Assembly (NCBI RefSeq): GCF_047496725.1
Contig: NC_132970.1
Location: forward strand, 24,082,001 to 24,146,000
Source: Anoplolepis gracilipes
Taxonomy: Eukaryota; Arthropoda; Insecta; Hymenoptera; Formicidae
Reading direction: 5' to 3'
Length of the DNA: 64,000 bases
In this document: positions 11,906 through 24,009 of the stretch, piece by piece
Layout of the letters: each line of letters opens with the position of its first letter
Position numbering within the stretch: the first letter of the stretch is position 1
Program-made: the position numbers and the translations under genes
The notes under the pieces: generated by a model
Told to the model about the DNA's origin: nothing
Seen by the model: only the letters and a program-made list of their open reading frames with translations
The model's database searches: none

Positions 11906-14900
11906 AACATCTATCATGATTTCTGTGAGGTGTCTACATAGATATATAGTATATCTTTTTTATAGCTTTCTATTTTTTTTTATTTTTTAATTTATCCATA
12001 ACTCTTTTATGTATAACGTGATTTGTGTACAAAAATTTATCCTCTTTGTTAATTTCTTTTTCCAAATAATTTTTTTAAATTTTAAACAATTTGAAGAAAA
12101 AGCAAAAGTAAATATGAAATCTTAATTCACTAGTTTAATTCTTCAAGAAAAAAATACGTACGTGAATCCCCAATATAATGTACCTCCCAATATCTGTCTC
12201 CTTATAATATTAAATATTTTTCTTCGGTAATCTCTAATTTTTGATTGCTACTGTACATAGTAGCTCGAGACATTTTGTCACGTCGCTGCGAGATCCTAGA
12301 TTCTCCTCAGAACACTGTCATATGGAGCGAGAGAGAGAGAGAGAGAGAGAGAGGGAGGAAGGGAGGTGGGATAGTGTGTGCGTGCATGTGTGATCTATGC
12401 GTTCTGGGCTGCACTCGCGGCATCATATACATTGTTGCTGACATAATACGCGCAATTATTATCCAATGTTATCAGCGCACTTCCCTGTTTGCGCCTGTAT
12501 TCGTGCAAGATGCGAGATGTACTGTCGCGTACAACAATTACCGCAAGGAAAAGTGTGAATGAATACGCTGCATCGTCTCTACGACGTTTTATGAGCACAA
12601 TTACCATATCGGTGTTGCATGGAATAATCATGTATTCTCGGAGCCGGTTGATCTTTCAGTAATCATTAACATTATATCAATGGCTGATTGATAAATAAAT
12701 AAATTCGCAATCGGTAATGAGAATCGTCAAGTGTCGAATGTTATTTCATGATGTCTCAATATCGTACTTCTCACAATAAGATTAATTAAATTATCATTGA
12801 ATATATATAAAAAGGAGAAAAATATCAAACATTATTTTTATATTTTTAGAATTTTTACTCTTGTTAGTTACTACTAGTCTTAAAACTATATTTATATTTT
12901 TAAAAGTGCTATGTAAATGCTCTTGCATGTTCAAGTATTTCATCATAACAATATATAACGATATGAAAGAAGAACATCTCTAATTTTGTTCTCATGTTAT
13001 AATTTCTCGTCTCGCGTAACATTCCACTTGTACAATATAGAATCATTTATTCTGTTGAATGCGCAACGAGCACATAGACCGTGTCATATCTACTCATTCC
13101 GTATAAGGAACAGGTGGATATAATTCCACGCGCAAAGATTGAGTCATCAAAGTATGTAAGACACTCTAAAAAAGCAAAAAAGCATTGATGATATGAGATA
13201 TCAAATATAAGTTTTGCGTACCTAAAATATTTGCTATTTTAATTTATATTATCGAAATTAAAAAAAAAAAATACAATATATATATATGTTTAAAAATTTA
13301 AATTTATTAGATTTATTTATTAAATTTATTACGTTAAGATGTTTATTTAAATGTATAAAGAAACAAAAATTTATATATATATATATATATATTTTTTTTT
13401 TCCAAACACATGTCTTATTGAACTTTAAATGTTAGAAATTTTCGAAACTATACTTTTTATAATTACACACAAGTACATATTTTTAATATTTCATCATTTA
13501 TATATGTATATAATTGCACATAATTTTTTCTATTAAACCAAAAGTCACTCTGTGGCTGTCTGGTTTAATCTAGCAACACTTTTATGACGTTTAAATGCAT
13601 TGCAAACATTATTAAGTTTTTCTTGCCCAAATTACAGAATTCAATATTTTTTGTCGCTCATTTCGAAAATGTAACACATGTACACAACATATGAAATTCA
13701 CGCGCATAATTCGCCCATTATATTCTATGTAACTTTCTCACGTATTGTCTCATGTATTGTCCTAATTTATTTCTTAAAAAAAAAATAAATATGCGACTTT
13801 CAGATAACTCAAGAACACCACGTTGTATTTTTGGCATAGCTGTCGACTAAAATTAAGGAAAATAACGATGAAAGAGAGTGCATAAGCGTTTGCGTTCAGC
13901 ACAGAAATGATTTAAGAGTCAGCGTAAGAGAGACACGGGCAGCGTTGCGTTGGCAACGTAATTCCCCACTCTCGCATAGCGAAACACTTCTGTCATGCGA
14001 AATCTGGAAGGCAGTGATGTGAGTAATCTAGTGAGTGATTCACGGAGGAATTTTTCCTACTGCGTCGACTCTAGATTTTACCGTCCATCGTGAAAGTACG
14101 CGCAAAGTGTATGTCAAGCCAGGTTTTTTTTACCCTTTTGAAAATGAAAGACAGAGAGAAAGAGAGAATATGTATTTTTGTCCAGGCTTACAATTTTAAA
14201 CTTCCGCAAAAGAGGGAGCTCTTATGCAAGATATTATGCTCTTATGAAACTTATATGCATGATTCGAGGAAAGAAGAAAAGTAGAGAGGCTGACCGGATG
14301 AACACTCTTGACATTTATAATTCATTATTAATTAATTAATAAGTTCACTCTACTTAATTAATAAAATTTTTGTCGCTGCCGCAACGATATTAGTGTACTT
14401 GTGTTCCCACGAGTATACGTAATACAAATCAGATAATCTCGTTTTCAAATATTCAAGTCTTTTGCAACTTTTTCTTTACAGACAGCACCGAGAGAGCTGT
14501 AACAAAGAAGAAAATAATGCTACCGAGTGTATGTTTACATCAACGAGCTTCAAAATGTTGGAATTATACGAATAACGACAGATTGTTTTGTAACAATTGT
14601 CGATAGTATTCGTCTAGTCGTAATAAAAATATAATTAATAGTACAATGAAAAGTGAAAATCACAATAGCAATTCAAACAGCAATTTCTTCAACAAATAGC
14701 ATGAGATACGATTGTCCCATTTCAAAATCTTACATTGAAATCCTGACATTTCGGAGTCAGCTAAACGACTAGTAATAAATTTACTATCTCGGCAGGACGT
14801 CAAAAAGTAGCGCATCAAAATAGTAAGAAAGACATACATTAAATAAATGTTACGTAAGATATAGACAAGAGCGATATACAATTACAAAAGCGTGATATAC

Positions 14901-15341
14901 GAAAGGAATGCATGTGGACTTTCGACTGAAAAAAGAATAGTAATTTTTAGTGAACGGAAGCACAATAACGAGAGACAACAAAAGAGAAAATCACCGGAAA
15001 TATTCAAAGTAGGAATTGAGCAACAAAAGAGCACTAAATTTATGTATGTTTTGTTAGAATGTGCTAAAGTGGCTGTGCGGACTTGGAAACGCAACCAGTA
15101 GTAGGCGCCAATTTTATGTAAATACCTGTGTAGCGCATGAATTATGACGTGAGTCCGTCAACTTGGCGGCTCTTTTGGTCAATGTGGCGCCCTGTATATA
15201 TTACAGCCATCTTTCGATATCAAAAGTGCTTTTATACGTAAGGTGCGTCGATCCTTTAAAACTTGTAAAACATAAATGAAGAAAAAAAGAATATAAAACA
15301 TATCAGTTTCGTTGTTTGCCATTCATGTCACGCTAATAAAT

Positions 15342-15343
<2 letters not shown>

Positions 15344-15408
<65 letters not shown>
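15344..15408. repeat. (CT)n microsatellite
   Basis: 65 bp of pure CT dinucleotide repeat in AT-rich surroundings. Confidence 0.97.
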
Positions 15409-15412
<4 letters not shown>

Positions 15413-16334
15413 CTTTAATTCATAAAAATAAAAGAATCGTTTAATGGTATAATTGAATACTTGTAATTGTGGGAAAAAATGTTATTATCGTTAAAGCTCA
15501 CAGTACGTATATGTTTTTATATATATTTAAATTATTTTACGTCATTTAAACACATCTAGATTAATTACCGAGAAATGTTTTCCGCAGAAGAGTACAATAC
15601 GTCAGCTTTTTATTTTCGTCTGCTAATTTAAGAGTCAGCTAATTTTAGGATCACTTTAATATAATTTCAGATAAGGAATATTAATCTATATGATCTAGAT
15701 ATCTTCAATTATTAGCTATCATATATATGTATAGAATTACATGTGTTTGAACGAAGCCAAAAGTAATCTGCCAAGAATCATTTATCGAATTGATATCATG
15801 ATTTAACATAAAGCGATACCGGACTGAATCATTCTCGGATATCACCACAACTGAAGATTATCAAAAGTATGATGTGTTTTAATGCGTTTGAGATATATGT
15901 GACATCATAACTCACCAATCTGTCTGCAAGGAAATTTTAATAAAATATAGCTTGTATATGTATACAGCTAAAATATAAGATTCTGATATTACGCTGCATT
16001 ATGGGTCATCATATTTGTAGATTTACTTTTTATTCAACTGTAAATTGTTTCTATGACTGCGTGATAAAACAATTAAATAATTAAAGCAAATATAATTTTG
16101 CAAAAAAATATGTATGTATATACGTTATTATTATTATTCGTCTTATTGTTAGTGATATTACAAGATTACCAAGACTCTTATTTATTAATTAATATACAGA
16201 TACATTTTCTTAATTGTAAATGTACGTCTACTTACACACAAATAGCAATGTTGGAACTGTTAATTACTAAAAAATTTGTTTACTCGCGCACGTGATGTAC
16301 GTACACGCTATTAAAAATATAATAAAACATCTAT

Positions 16335-16340
<6 letters not shown>

Positions 16341-16385
<45 letters not shown>
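16341..16385. repeat. (GA)n microsatellite
   Basis: 45 bp of pure AG/GA repeat. The minus-strand frame that crosses it (Ser-Leu repeat) is a by-product. Confidence 0.97.
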
Positions 16386-16389
<4 letters not shown>

Positions 16390-16852
16390 AACAATTCTCC
16401 GCATAGTCTCTCTTCTCGTATTTCCCAGAAACATTATATATCGCAAACTCTCTATGCAATATAGAAACACAGTGATGCGCCACGCTCCCATCCGAGTTAA
16501 ACGGTAGACCACGAGGGACGAATAAAAATTAAACACCGTTAAGTTACATGGAAAATTCGCGCGTTCATCGACAAGTAATAAAATTAATATTGAATTATCG
16601 GGAGGGGACGGGAGAGAACGCGAAAGAGAAGAAGAGAAGTGGGGGGTGAGCAGGTGAGTGAGAGGAGGGGGGAGCTTTTCAGTTTGCCGTCGACGCATTG
16701 TTTTTCAACGAACGTACCATCGTGCGGTTGGGCTCGTTATCGATAATTAAAAATTGTCAAATGCACTTTGGCCGCGCGATGCGGCGGCGGCGCATCACAG
16801 CCGGTGCGGAGCTCAGTTGAAAGTAGCCTGGGGGTCACCGCGGGGTACTCAC

Positions 16853-16909
16853 CGGAGGGCGAAGGGGATGAGGTCGGTTCTGGCCTGGTGTGTACAGTTG
16901 CGCAATCAT
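16853..16909 (-). CDS. candidate first coding exon, unknown protein
   Basis: On the minus strand an ATG at 16909 opens 19 codons, MIAQLYTPGQNRPHPLRPP, that end exactly at a strong donor (CCTCCG|GTGAGTACC) in phase 0. The frame is open upstream without interruption to a TAA at 17027-17029, about 58 codons in all. The exon could therefore begin further upstream, for example at the acceptor-like TTCGCACAG that ends near 16964. The peptide is proline- and arginine-rich with a natural-looking composition, but I do not recognise a family. The opposite strand is also open here (plus-strand frame 16768-17073), which lowers confidence. The patch is CpG-rich, as first exons often are in such genomes. 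Confidence 0.28.
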
Positions 16910-17257
16910 TAGCCAGTGTATTATTACTCGCACGGATATTAATTGATTTCGAAAATACAATTTTCTGTGCGAATGATCAAAACGCGCTGCGCTGCCGCCT
17001 GCTACTTCGACCCCGTCCTGACCGCGTTATGCCTCTCGTTCGCCGTGTGTCTACATCATCAGCATGCCTCTAGCGTTTGCTTTCCCGTTTAGATCGGCCT
17101 CGTATACGATCCTCTGAATAGCCCCGAACCGAGGGTGCTCTAACGAACGGGCTATATGAAATGGAAAACAAGCCTTCGATATTCTCGACGACAATGAAAA
17201 AAGGCAAAATGTTGCGCATAAAAACAATGATATTTGCAATTAAAGCGGACATAAACC

Positions 17258-17288
17258 TGCAATCGCGATATTATTTATCGCGATTGCA
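17258..17288. repeat. perfect 12-bp inverted repeat
   Basis: TGCAATCGCGAT at 17258-17269 and its exact reverse complement at 17277-17288, with a 7-base AT-only spacer. It contains the self-complementary TCGCGA core. It could be a cruciform or a dimer-binding site. It is not followed by a T-run, so it does not resemble a terminator. Confidence 0.8.
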
Positions 17289-18376
17289 AGAGAGAACAAA
17301 TTATTAATCTCGGATAAAAGGTAAATAAACATTTAAATGTTTTGTATAATTATACTTTTTCAGTAAAATCACAAGCGTATAAACCATCCGAAGCAACTGG
17401 CTTAATCGTAAAACAGAAGTCAACAAAGTTTTTTTTAGACACATACACGTATTTACTTATTAACATTTAAGAAGAGAATCTCAATCGTGAATCGTTTTAA
17501 ATACGTATCAACCGAAAAATTAATATTTTTCTAATAAAAAAAAAAAAAATAAATAAATAAATACAAACAAAGGATGAATACAATATATGAAATTGGATTA
17601 TCTCGGGTGAATGGAAAATGCACGAATGAAGAGTAAGAGAGTAAGAGGTAACATTGTGAAAAATCTGACAGCGGTGAAGGTGAGAGCCGCGTGTAAATCA
17701 AAAGCGTTTTATTAGCCCCCTCCCATTTTATTCAGATTATCACGGCGAGAGTCGAGCCGACTGCACTTTTCATTCGGCGCCGGAGTGCACGGCAAAAACA
17801 GAGTCGTCAGATCGAAAGGTACACATTGATTGTAATTCGAAGTGCAGCAATAACCTTTTGCGGCCATTTGTCGTGTGGCGCGATTGCACACACGCGCAAT
17901 CGGTGCGTGAAAATGGAAATCGAGCGAAATGGATTCGTTCGCTCAGAAAAAGCGCGTGGGAGGAAGAACGAGGAAGGGATGAAAGAGGGGAAACACAGCG
18001 GTGTGTGTTTGCGCGAGCGATAGAGACGCAGTATTATCGGAGTTCGTAATTCGCCAAATTAGCGCCAGCACGATTAGCTAATATATTTTATCGCGTCTAC
18101 CAAAGGTGACGCGCATTTTTAATTTATTTTCTTCGTGACGTATGATGCGACGAAACAGAACCCTCGTTTCTCAAAATTATAATAGTTTAAATTACGCTTA
18201 TAAACGTTTAATTCCGTTTTAAAAACTCATAATTATACGGTGTTAATTTAAAATGTCTGAAAACATATATTAAACATATATCTGACTCCCTTTAAAAAAA
18301 AACAATCTTTTTGATTAAATGCAACTGACGTTATTAAGTATGTACATGAAACTATAAAGTGAAAAAGGATCTGTCA

Positions 18377-18811
18377 TCACCAAAACTTGACCTTTCTCAT
18401 TACGCTTATATGAGAAAATACTAAAAGGAGATGTTGCACCTCGAAGGTATACGTATGCGCGCTCGTGTGCGCTTCATTGAAAGGCGTTATGTGCAAAGCC
18501 AACACTGGTTTACAACTAGTAATCTCGTTTGGTAATAATCTTATCTTTCTTCCCAGAATTCCTCTCGACAGATATTCCTTACGACGAGATGACGAGATCT
18601 TTATGATTGGCAAATGCACGCATAAACTAGACGAATGCGAATATCTACTAATTAACTTTATCGATAAACCTGATCTTTCCGTCTCTTTCTCTTCATTTTC
18701 ACCTTCATATCTTTCCATATCTAGCCAAAGTATTGCGAGTTTCCTTCGAAATAGCGATAATTGAAGAGAAACTACTCGAAAGTTACTTATTATTAGTTGT
18801 CGCTTCATCAT
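18377..18811 (-). CDS. hypothetical ORF, 144 aa
   Basis: An ATG-initiated minus-strand frame of 144 codons in sequence that is not a microsatellite and not strongly GC-rich, so its length is somewhat unexpected. It begins MMKRQLIISNF and has a charged stretch (MERYEGENEEKETERSG). I see no signal peptide, membrane segment or known motif. A 99-codon plus-strand frame overlaps it at 18465-18764, so the openness may reflect composition. I do not recognise it. Confidence 0.14.
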   Translation of the reverse strand: MMKRQLIISNFRVVSLQLSLFRRKLAILWLDMERYEGENEEKETERSGLSIKLISRYSHSSSLCVHLPIIKISSSRRKEYLSRGILGRKIRLLPNEITSCKPVLALHITPFNEAHTSAHTYTFEVQHLLLVFSHISVMRKVKFW

Positions 18812-20355
18812 TCTGTGAGAAGACAGAGGAAACGAGGGGCAGGGGATGCAGGACGAACAAATCTATCGTGTTTCAGGAAATGGCAATTTCTGATAAACTT
18901 TATAAAGTCTGCTTAAACATAATAACGAACAAACTCGAACGTTTCTTCTAGTCGATATAAAAGTAAACGAGACTCTTCTCTATATTAACAATAAAATTTA
19001 AATTGATCAATCAAATAATAATATTTATTATTATCCAACTTTTAGAAATGCAGGCTCTTATTATGAAATAAAGTCAAAACTATCTCAAACGCCCTGACAA
19101 ATTCTTTACTCATCTTTGTAAAGCACAAATATTCTCCTACTTTCATTCTTCGTAGCTATTCATAATAAAGTCGTAAAGTTATAGATTTGCTTGGCAGAGT
19201 AACGAGCTGAGAAGCAAAGATGAGGAAAACGGAAAAGCGGACGAAAAGCGGAAGGGAGAGATCGCGGGAGATGAGTGGAAGAGAGAAACAGCTAGCCCCC
19301 GAAGGCCCGAATATCGATCTCATACATAATTAAATACCAACCCGGCAAAGCATCACAAAGAGAGCTTACTTCAGCTTTGATCTGCTGACAGACGGGCCCC
19401 GTCATCGCGGACTTCAATAGGCGGTACTGGATCGCGGGGGTGTGCTATTGACATGTATGTGTATGTGTATGTGTTTGTGTATGTGTGTGTTTTTCTCGCG
19501 CGTGTGTATCCAGCAGCCTGTGTTTCACGCAAACACAAACACACCCACACAAATACGACGAAGCCTGTTTACGAATCCACGCATTCGCGACGTTCGCGTC
19601 CTCGTTAGGCGCGTATCTACACGTGTCGGTGCACGCTTATATGTATGTACACGAGAAAACTACTCCCCTTTTGCATTTCGCATTAGCTATCTAAAAGCTC
19701 TACTTTGTACTAACGAATAGCGCTCAAGAATTCATCGATATGATGAGGAGAAACGAAAGAAGAAGCGATTGGAAACTGTTCCAACCAAAAACAAGCAATC
19801 TAGCATTCGCAGAAATTCAATCCAAGCATCCACTACATTGTATGATAGAAATTACAAGTATAATATAGTTTTACGTCAATTTACATGGCTTAATTCGAAA
19901 TATACAAGACTTGAGATTTTTATTAAAAAATGATCTTATATATAGACACATCTTTTGACGGAAAATTTTCTATAGGTAGACGTTTAATACAACGTTAAAA
20001 ACATTGCAAATTTTGCAAAGCTATATATATATATATAATGTTGCATAATGAACAAAAAATTTTGTTGCATCGAAACTTTGGAAGCAAACATTGTTTCAAG
20101 CTTCTGTTTATAAAATATTTATAAATATATACACGCGAGATAAATGTTATATAATGCGACTTTAATGATTACGAGCGAAGCACATTCGATAATCGACTTG
20201 CGATGTAAATGACGCGTACGTTTTTTCACACTCTTGCAATGAACAGTTTTAATATCTGTTAACTGATTTGTTGTATATACGTGTGTCTCATTAACGTTTC
20301 ATAATACCGTATTAGCTGCGCGCGGGGAGCCTCTTTTACATTCAAAATCTTACAG

Positions 20356-20396
20356 ATGTACTTGAAAGAGATCTTTTAACCCGACGACATTGGCAG
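20356..20396 (+). CDS. candidate 41-bp microexon
   Basis: A good acceptor (pyrimidine-rich CCTCTTTTACATTC, then TTACAG) and a good donor (GGCAG|GTGAGC) lie 41 bp apart on the plus strand. Only one of the three frames is open. It reads VLERDLLTRRHWQ, with the first two bases completing a previous codon and the last codon complete. Such a close pair of good sites with an open frame is suggestive, but it can occur by chance in a 64-kb window. No neighbouring exon was identified. Confidence 0.2.
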
Positions 20397-20399
20397 GTG

Positions 20400-22019
20400 A
20401 GCTTACTACGGTTTTATTATTAATCCGTTCACGAGAAATAAGGGGAACAAGCTCAGTACGACTCGACGAACATCCTGACGGGTCTTCATGGATGGATAGA
20501 CGAGTTGACAAGCAAATAACTATAGGAGAAGGGAACGGGAAGGTTTGCGCGTGCTTTGATCGTTCTATATACATTCTTCATCCTTCTTACTCTTCTTTCC
20601 TCTGATGCGAGTCGCGTTCTTAAAAATCAGAAAGTATCTTTTTATATCTAAAGAAACAAATCAGAACCATTACGTCAAACCTAAATAGATTTGCCAATCC
20701 AGAGATCAAGTTATAGTTTTAACAAACCATCTATCGATTTATATAGGTACGTCAAGATTAAATTTAATAATCATAAATCAGGATAAATTAATCATTAGTT
20801 ATTATTAATTCACTTAATTATTATAAAAAATATTCATTATCCACTTTTTCCCTCGCTTTCTCCTTTTTGACACTATTTGTAGTAACTATTTGTACTAACA
20901 CTGTAATATTATAAATATTATAATATTTATAAGATTAATTCAACCCTACTCTATACGACTTTATTTTAGAAAAAAAAAAGAATTAAAAAATTATACATAA
21001 ACGTCGTTATAATAAAAATTCGTAGCAATTCTAGATTGATAAAACTGACAATACGTATATACCGCAAGCGTGAAAAAAATTTATTCATTCGCAATAGAGT
21101 GTCTCAATTATCTCCTTTGCGGCACGCTTGCGATTCGAGTGCCGGCAAAATAGAAGCGATGACAGGAACAGATATTTCTTTAGCCGCGATATTATTACCG
21201 GTCGTTCCCGGCCGTGTTAAATTATAACGATGGCATCTCGATGGAGTCTGTCTCACGGTAAAAAGAAAACATATACGATAATTACCTTCGATCCACGCTG
21301 TTATCCGCCGACACATAAAAGCGGAATCTTAATCCTCCCATCATTACGCTTACGAAACTGACTCATAAATCAACAGAGTCGTAGCATTCCCTATCGCGAA
21401 TGCGGACGAACGTGATGCAACGCGATTCTTGGTGGAAGAAGAACGACTACGCGCAGACGTGAATTTACGACGACGACAAATTTTCACTGTGCATTCTCGC
21501 GCGAATCGATTGCTGTGTGTGGCGATTAAACAACAATTTGTCGAAATTCACGAGGGCCGAACAAACTAAGCAAGTCGACTGATGTAATGTAAATTAAAAA
21601 AAAAAAAAGAAAAGATCCCGGATGCCGAGAAAACAGCTTTGAATGAAAAAAAAACTTCGTTCCATATTCCAAATCATGTAATTAAAATTTAAAAACTTGA
21701 TTCCCCGCTCTCGTCATTTTTACTTATTATAATTTCACAATTTCAACACTTTTACCTATGTTAAATTCAAGCATTTATGTTTTCGGATAGATCTGTCGAT
21801 CGCAATTGTCGAAAAAGTCACAAATACGTGTAAATAAATAATAATAAATTGATAATTTTATACGTTAAGAGATGAATTGAATTTGCAAGAAATGAAATAA
21901 ACAATATTTATGGTAAAGTCCCTTCGTTTCCCATGAATTCGTAATGACTCGTCATACGTATACTTGGAGATATCTCATGATGACATAATTAAATCGCTGT
22001 TCAATGATGTCATGTTCGC

Positions 22020-22101
<82 letters not shown>

Positions 22102-23395
22102 TATACACATATTTATAAATCTATAATCTATATATATATATTTGCAAGAGTTTTTGCATGTGTGCGTGTGAATTTCATATCTGGTCATTCTCATTCTAAT
22201 TCACCGTCAATTCTCAATATCCGTTTGCGAGAAAGTCGGTTAATTGTTTAAGTGTGCGTCTGTTAAAAACTTATTTAATTAATGACGAGAGACACGCGAG
22301 GGAATTTATCGTCCCGTACGATGTTTGTCACATTGAATTGTCTCGTAAATATCCAGCAATTGCCACCAAATGCGTAACGCACAATAAAATAGATCGTTTA
22401 TAATAGGTTAATATAAAAAAATCAATTTAAAAAATACAAAAAAAAGCATTAAATCTATAATACACGTACATCAAGAGTATTCTTATAATTTCTTACAATT
22501 TTTACCAATTAAAAGTAAAAAGAAAGGTTTAAAAGACGCTATGTTTTTATCAATCCACTGCAATAAAATTCTAATTTAATTTATTTGTATGTCACGAAAA
22601 TTATTATATGAGAATATTTTTTTTCCGCGGCGTTCGCGAAAAAAAAAAAAAAAGATTTATCATACAATTTATTATAATTGAAATTTTATTCGAATAAACG
22701 TACATCAAGATTAAAAGTTTTAATATAAACATCTGTCAACAAATCTTATCTACAGACGAGCTTTTGAAACAATTCCTATGAATTGCTCAATGTGATAACT
22801 GCGTAAACACAACATGTCTCACTTTATGTGAATGCACATTATGTATACAATAAACGTCTATATTAACACAAACGCACAATATGCGAACAAACTTTGCTCA
22901 ATCGACACAACTCTAAAGACTTATATATCTCCCTTCAGGTGTCTAAGACTAAAATAATAAACTAATTCACGTCAACGTTTACATACGAACGTCAAGCGTA
23001 AGTGTAAGCATAGCAGTTAAAATAATACGTATGCAAAAGAAAGATGTCCCTTTTATATATTTTTACTTAACGTTTTTTTTAAACTTTTCTGAATACACAA
23101 TAATTACGGAAGGAAATGATACGATACAAAACAAAGTCATAATGGAATATTTGCAATTTTTTAAGTTGTATTAATTATTTTCCAAGAGATATTTTTTTTA
23201 TATTGATCATCGAATCATTAGAGCGTGCAGTAATTAAAAAGAAAACTATCCGAATTGACTTTAAAATTACCGTGGACAAAAGGAAAAAGCACAACATTGA
23301 ATATCCGTAGGAATAATTGCGATTCATCGTATGGTAGAGCGCACATATGACCGACTCACAGCGCGTTAATGCACCACTTTTGCAAGGATGAAGCA
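20400..23395. other. AT-rich spacer with TA array
   Basis: AT-rich spacer containing the TA array at 22023-22089 and a moderately CpG-rich patch at 21100-21560. Several A- or T-homopolymers are present. I see no gene. Confidence 0.6.
22023..22089. repeat. (TA)n microsatellite
   Basis: 67 bp of pure TA repeat followed by CA/TA variants (ACACATATACAC). The Ile-Tyr repeat frame through it is a by-product. Confidence 0.97.
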
Positions 23396-23546
23396 AGAAG
23401 ATTGACAGGCCAGCTCTCTCCGATCATGCTGCCCGCGCCTTATTCGACTCGTTGCATCTCGTTAATTGCATCGTGAACTCTCTCGATTCGAAATAAGGTT
23501 AACGATAAAGACACGACGTCATGTTCTTTTTACTGATTCAAACTTC

Positions 23547-23567
23547 CGCGCGCGCGCGCGCGCGCGC
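23547..23567. repeat. (CG)n run
   Basis: 21 bp of alternating C and G. Such a sequence is prone to the Z-DNA form. It sits at the left edge of a CpG-rich patch, about 100 bp from the start of the frame at 23663. Confidence 0.95.
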
Positions 23568-23662
23568 ACGATTCGCTCTGCGTTCGCAAAATAAATACTC
23601 TCGGTAAAAAAAACCAGGCCGAACTGTCGCTTCGGAATCGAAGGCCGCGGCCTGACGTCACG

Positions 23663-23965
23663 ATGGATCACGATCGAACTGATCCATCGTTGTACCGCGA
23701 CGAAAAATCTCTCGTCAATGACGGGGCTTTCAATCCCGTCACCGAGCCAGGACCCACTTCGGATAGCTTCAGTAACGCGGACCTCGCAATTAAAACGCAC
23801 TGTCAACGCCAGCGTTTACCACATCCATCAGACCGAAGATGGAAAGCGTGTCAAGAAGCGGCTCACCCCTCTCTCCCGCGGCGGGTGGCAAAAGGGTGGA
23901 GGTGTCCACTCGAGTGCGCGGCCCCGGAGTGCGCTCGCTCAAAAATGCATTTTTTTCAGGCGTGA
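23663..23965 (+). CDS. hypothetical ORF, 100 aa
   Basis: An ATG-initiated plus-strand frame in a CpG-rich patch. The first 60 residues look protein-like (start MDHDRTDPSLYRDEKSLVND, followed by Asp/Asn/Ser/Pro-rich sequence). The C-terminal part becomes Arg/Pro/Ala-rich. An overlapping +1 frame (23718-24002) and a minus-strand frame (23519-23806) are also open, so composition alone may explain it. No domain is recognised. An acceptor-like TTTTTTTCAG at 23950-23959 falls inside the 3' end. Confidence 0.2.
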   Translation: MDHDRTDPSLYRDEKSLVNDGAFNPVTEPGPTSDSFSNADLAIKTHCQRQRLPHPSDRRWKACQEAAHPSLPRRVAKGWRCPLECAAPECARSKMHFFQA

Positions 23966-23998
23966 TATTGATGAACTGACAATTAGCGCGGATATGGG
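23960..23998 (+). CDS. weak candidate microexon
   Basis: A T-rich acceptor (ATTTTTTTCAG) and a moderate donor (ATGGG|GTAAAC) lie 39 bp apart. One frame is open and reads RDIDELTISADM after a single leading base. The site overlaps the 3' end of the 23663-23965 frame in a different frame. Only one of the two could be real. Confidence 0.13.
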
Positions 23999-24009
23999 GT
24001 AAACCACAC

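Larger units (their letters stand above)
11906..16595. other. AT-rich spacer
   Basis: About 4.7 kb of AT-rich sequence interrupted by GA/CT arrays (12329-12353, 15344-15408 and 16341-16385) and a TA run near 13370. A slightly GC-richer stretch lies at 13900-14060. The reading frames are short and compositionally random. I see no gene. Confidence 0.6.
17110..20345. other. mixed spacer
   Basis: AT-rich spacer with a CpG-rich patch at 17640-18060 and a purine-rich, GC-moderate patch at 19190-19700 carrying short TATG/TGTG runs. Apart from the hairpin and the ORF at 18377-18811, I see nothing that supports a gene. Confidence 0.5.

Noticed and set aside
15890..15945. Minus-strand acceptor and donor eight bases apart near 15.9 kb
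   Set aside because: An eight-base exon is too short to support from sequence alone.
21964..22251. 95-codon frame with Ile-Tyr repeats
   Set aside because: Product of the TA array, not a membrane protein.
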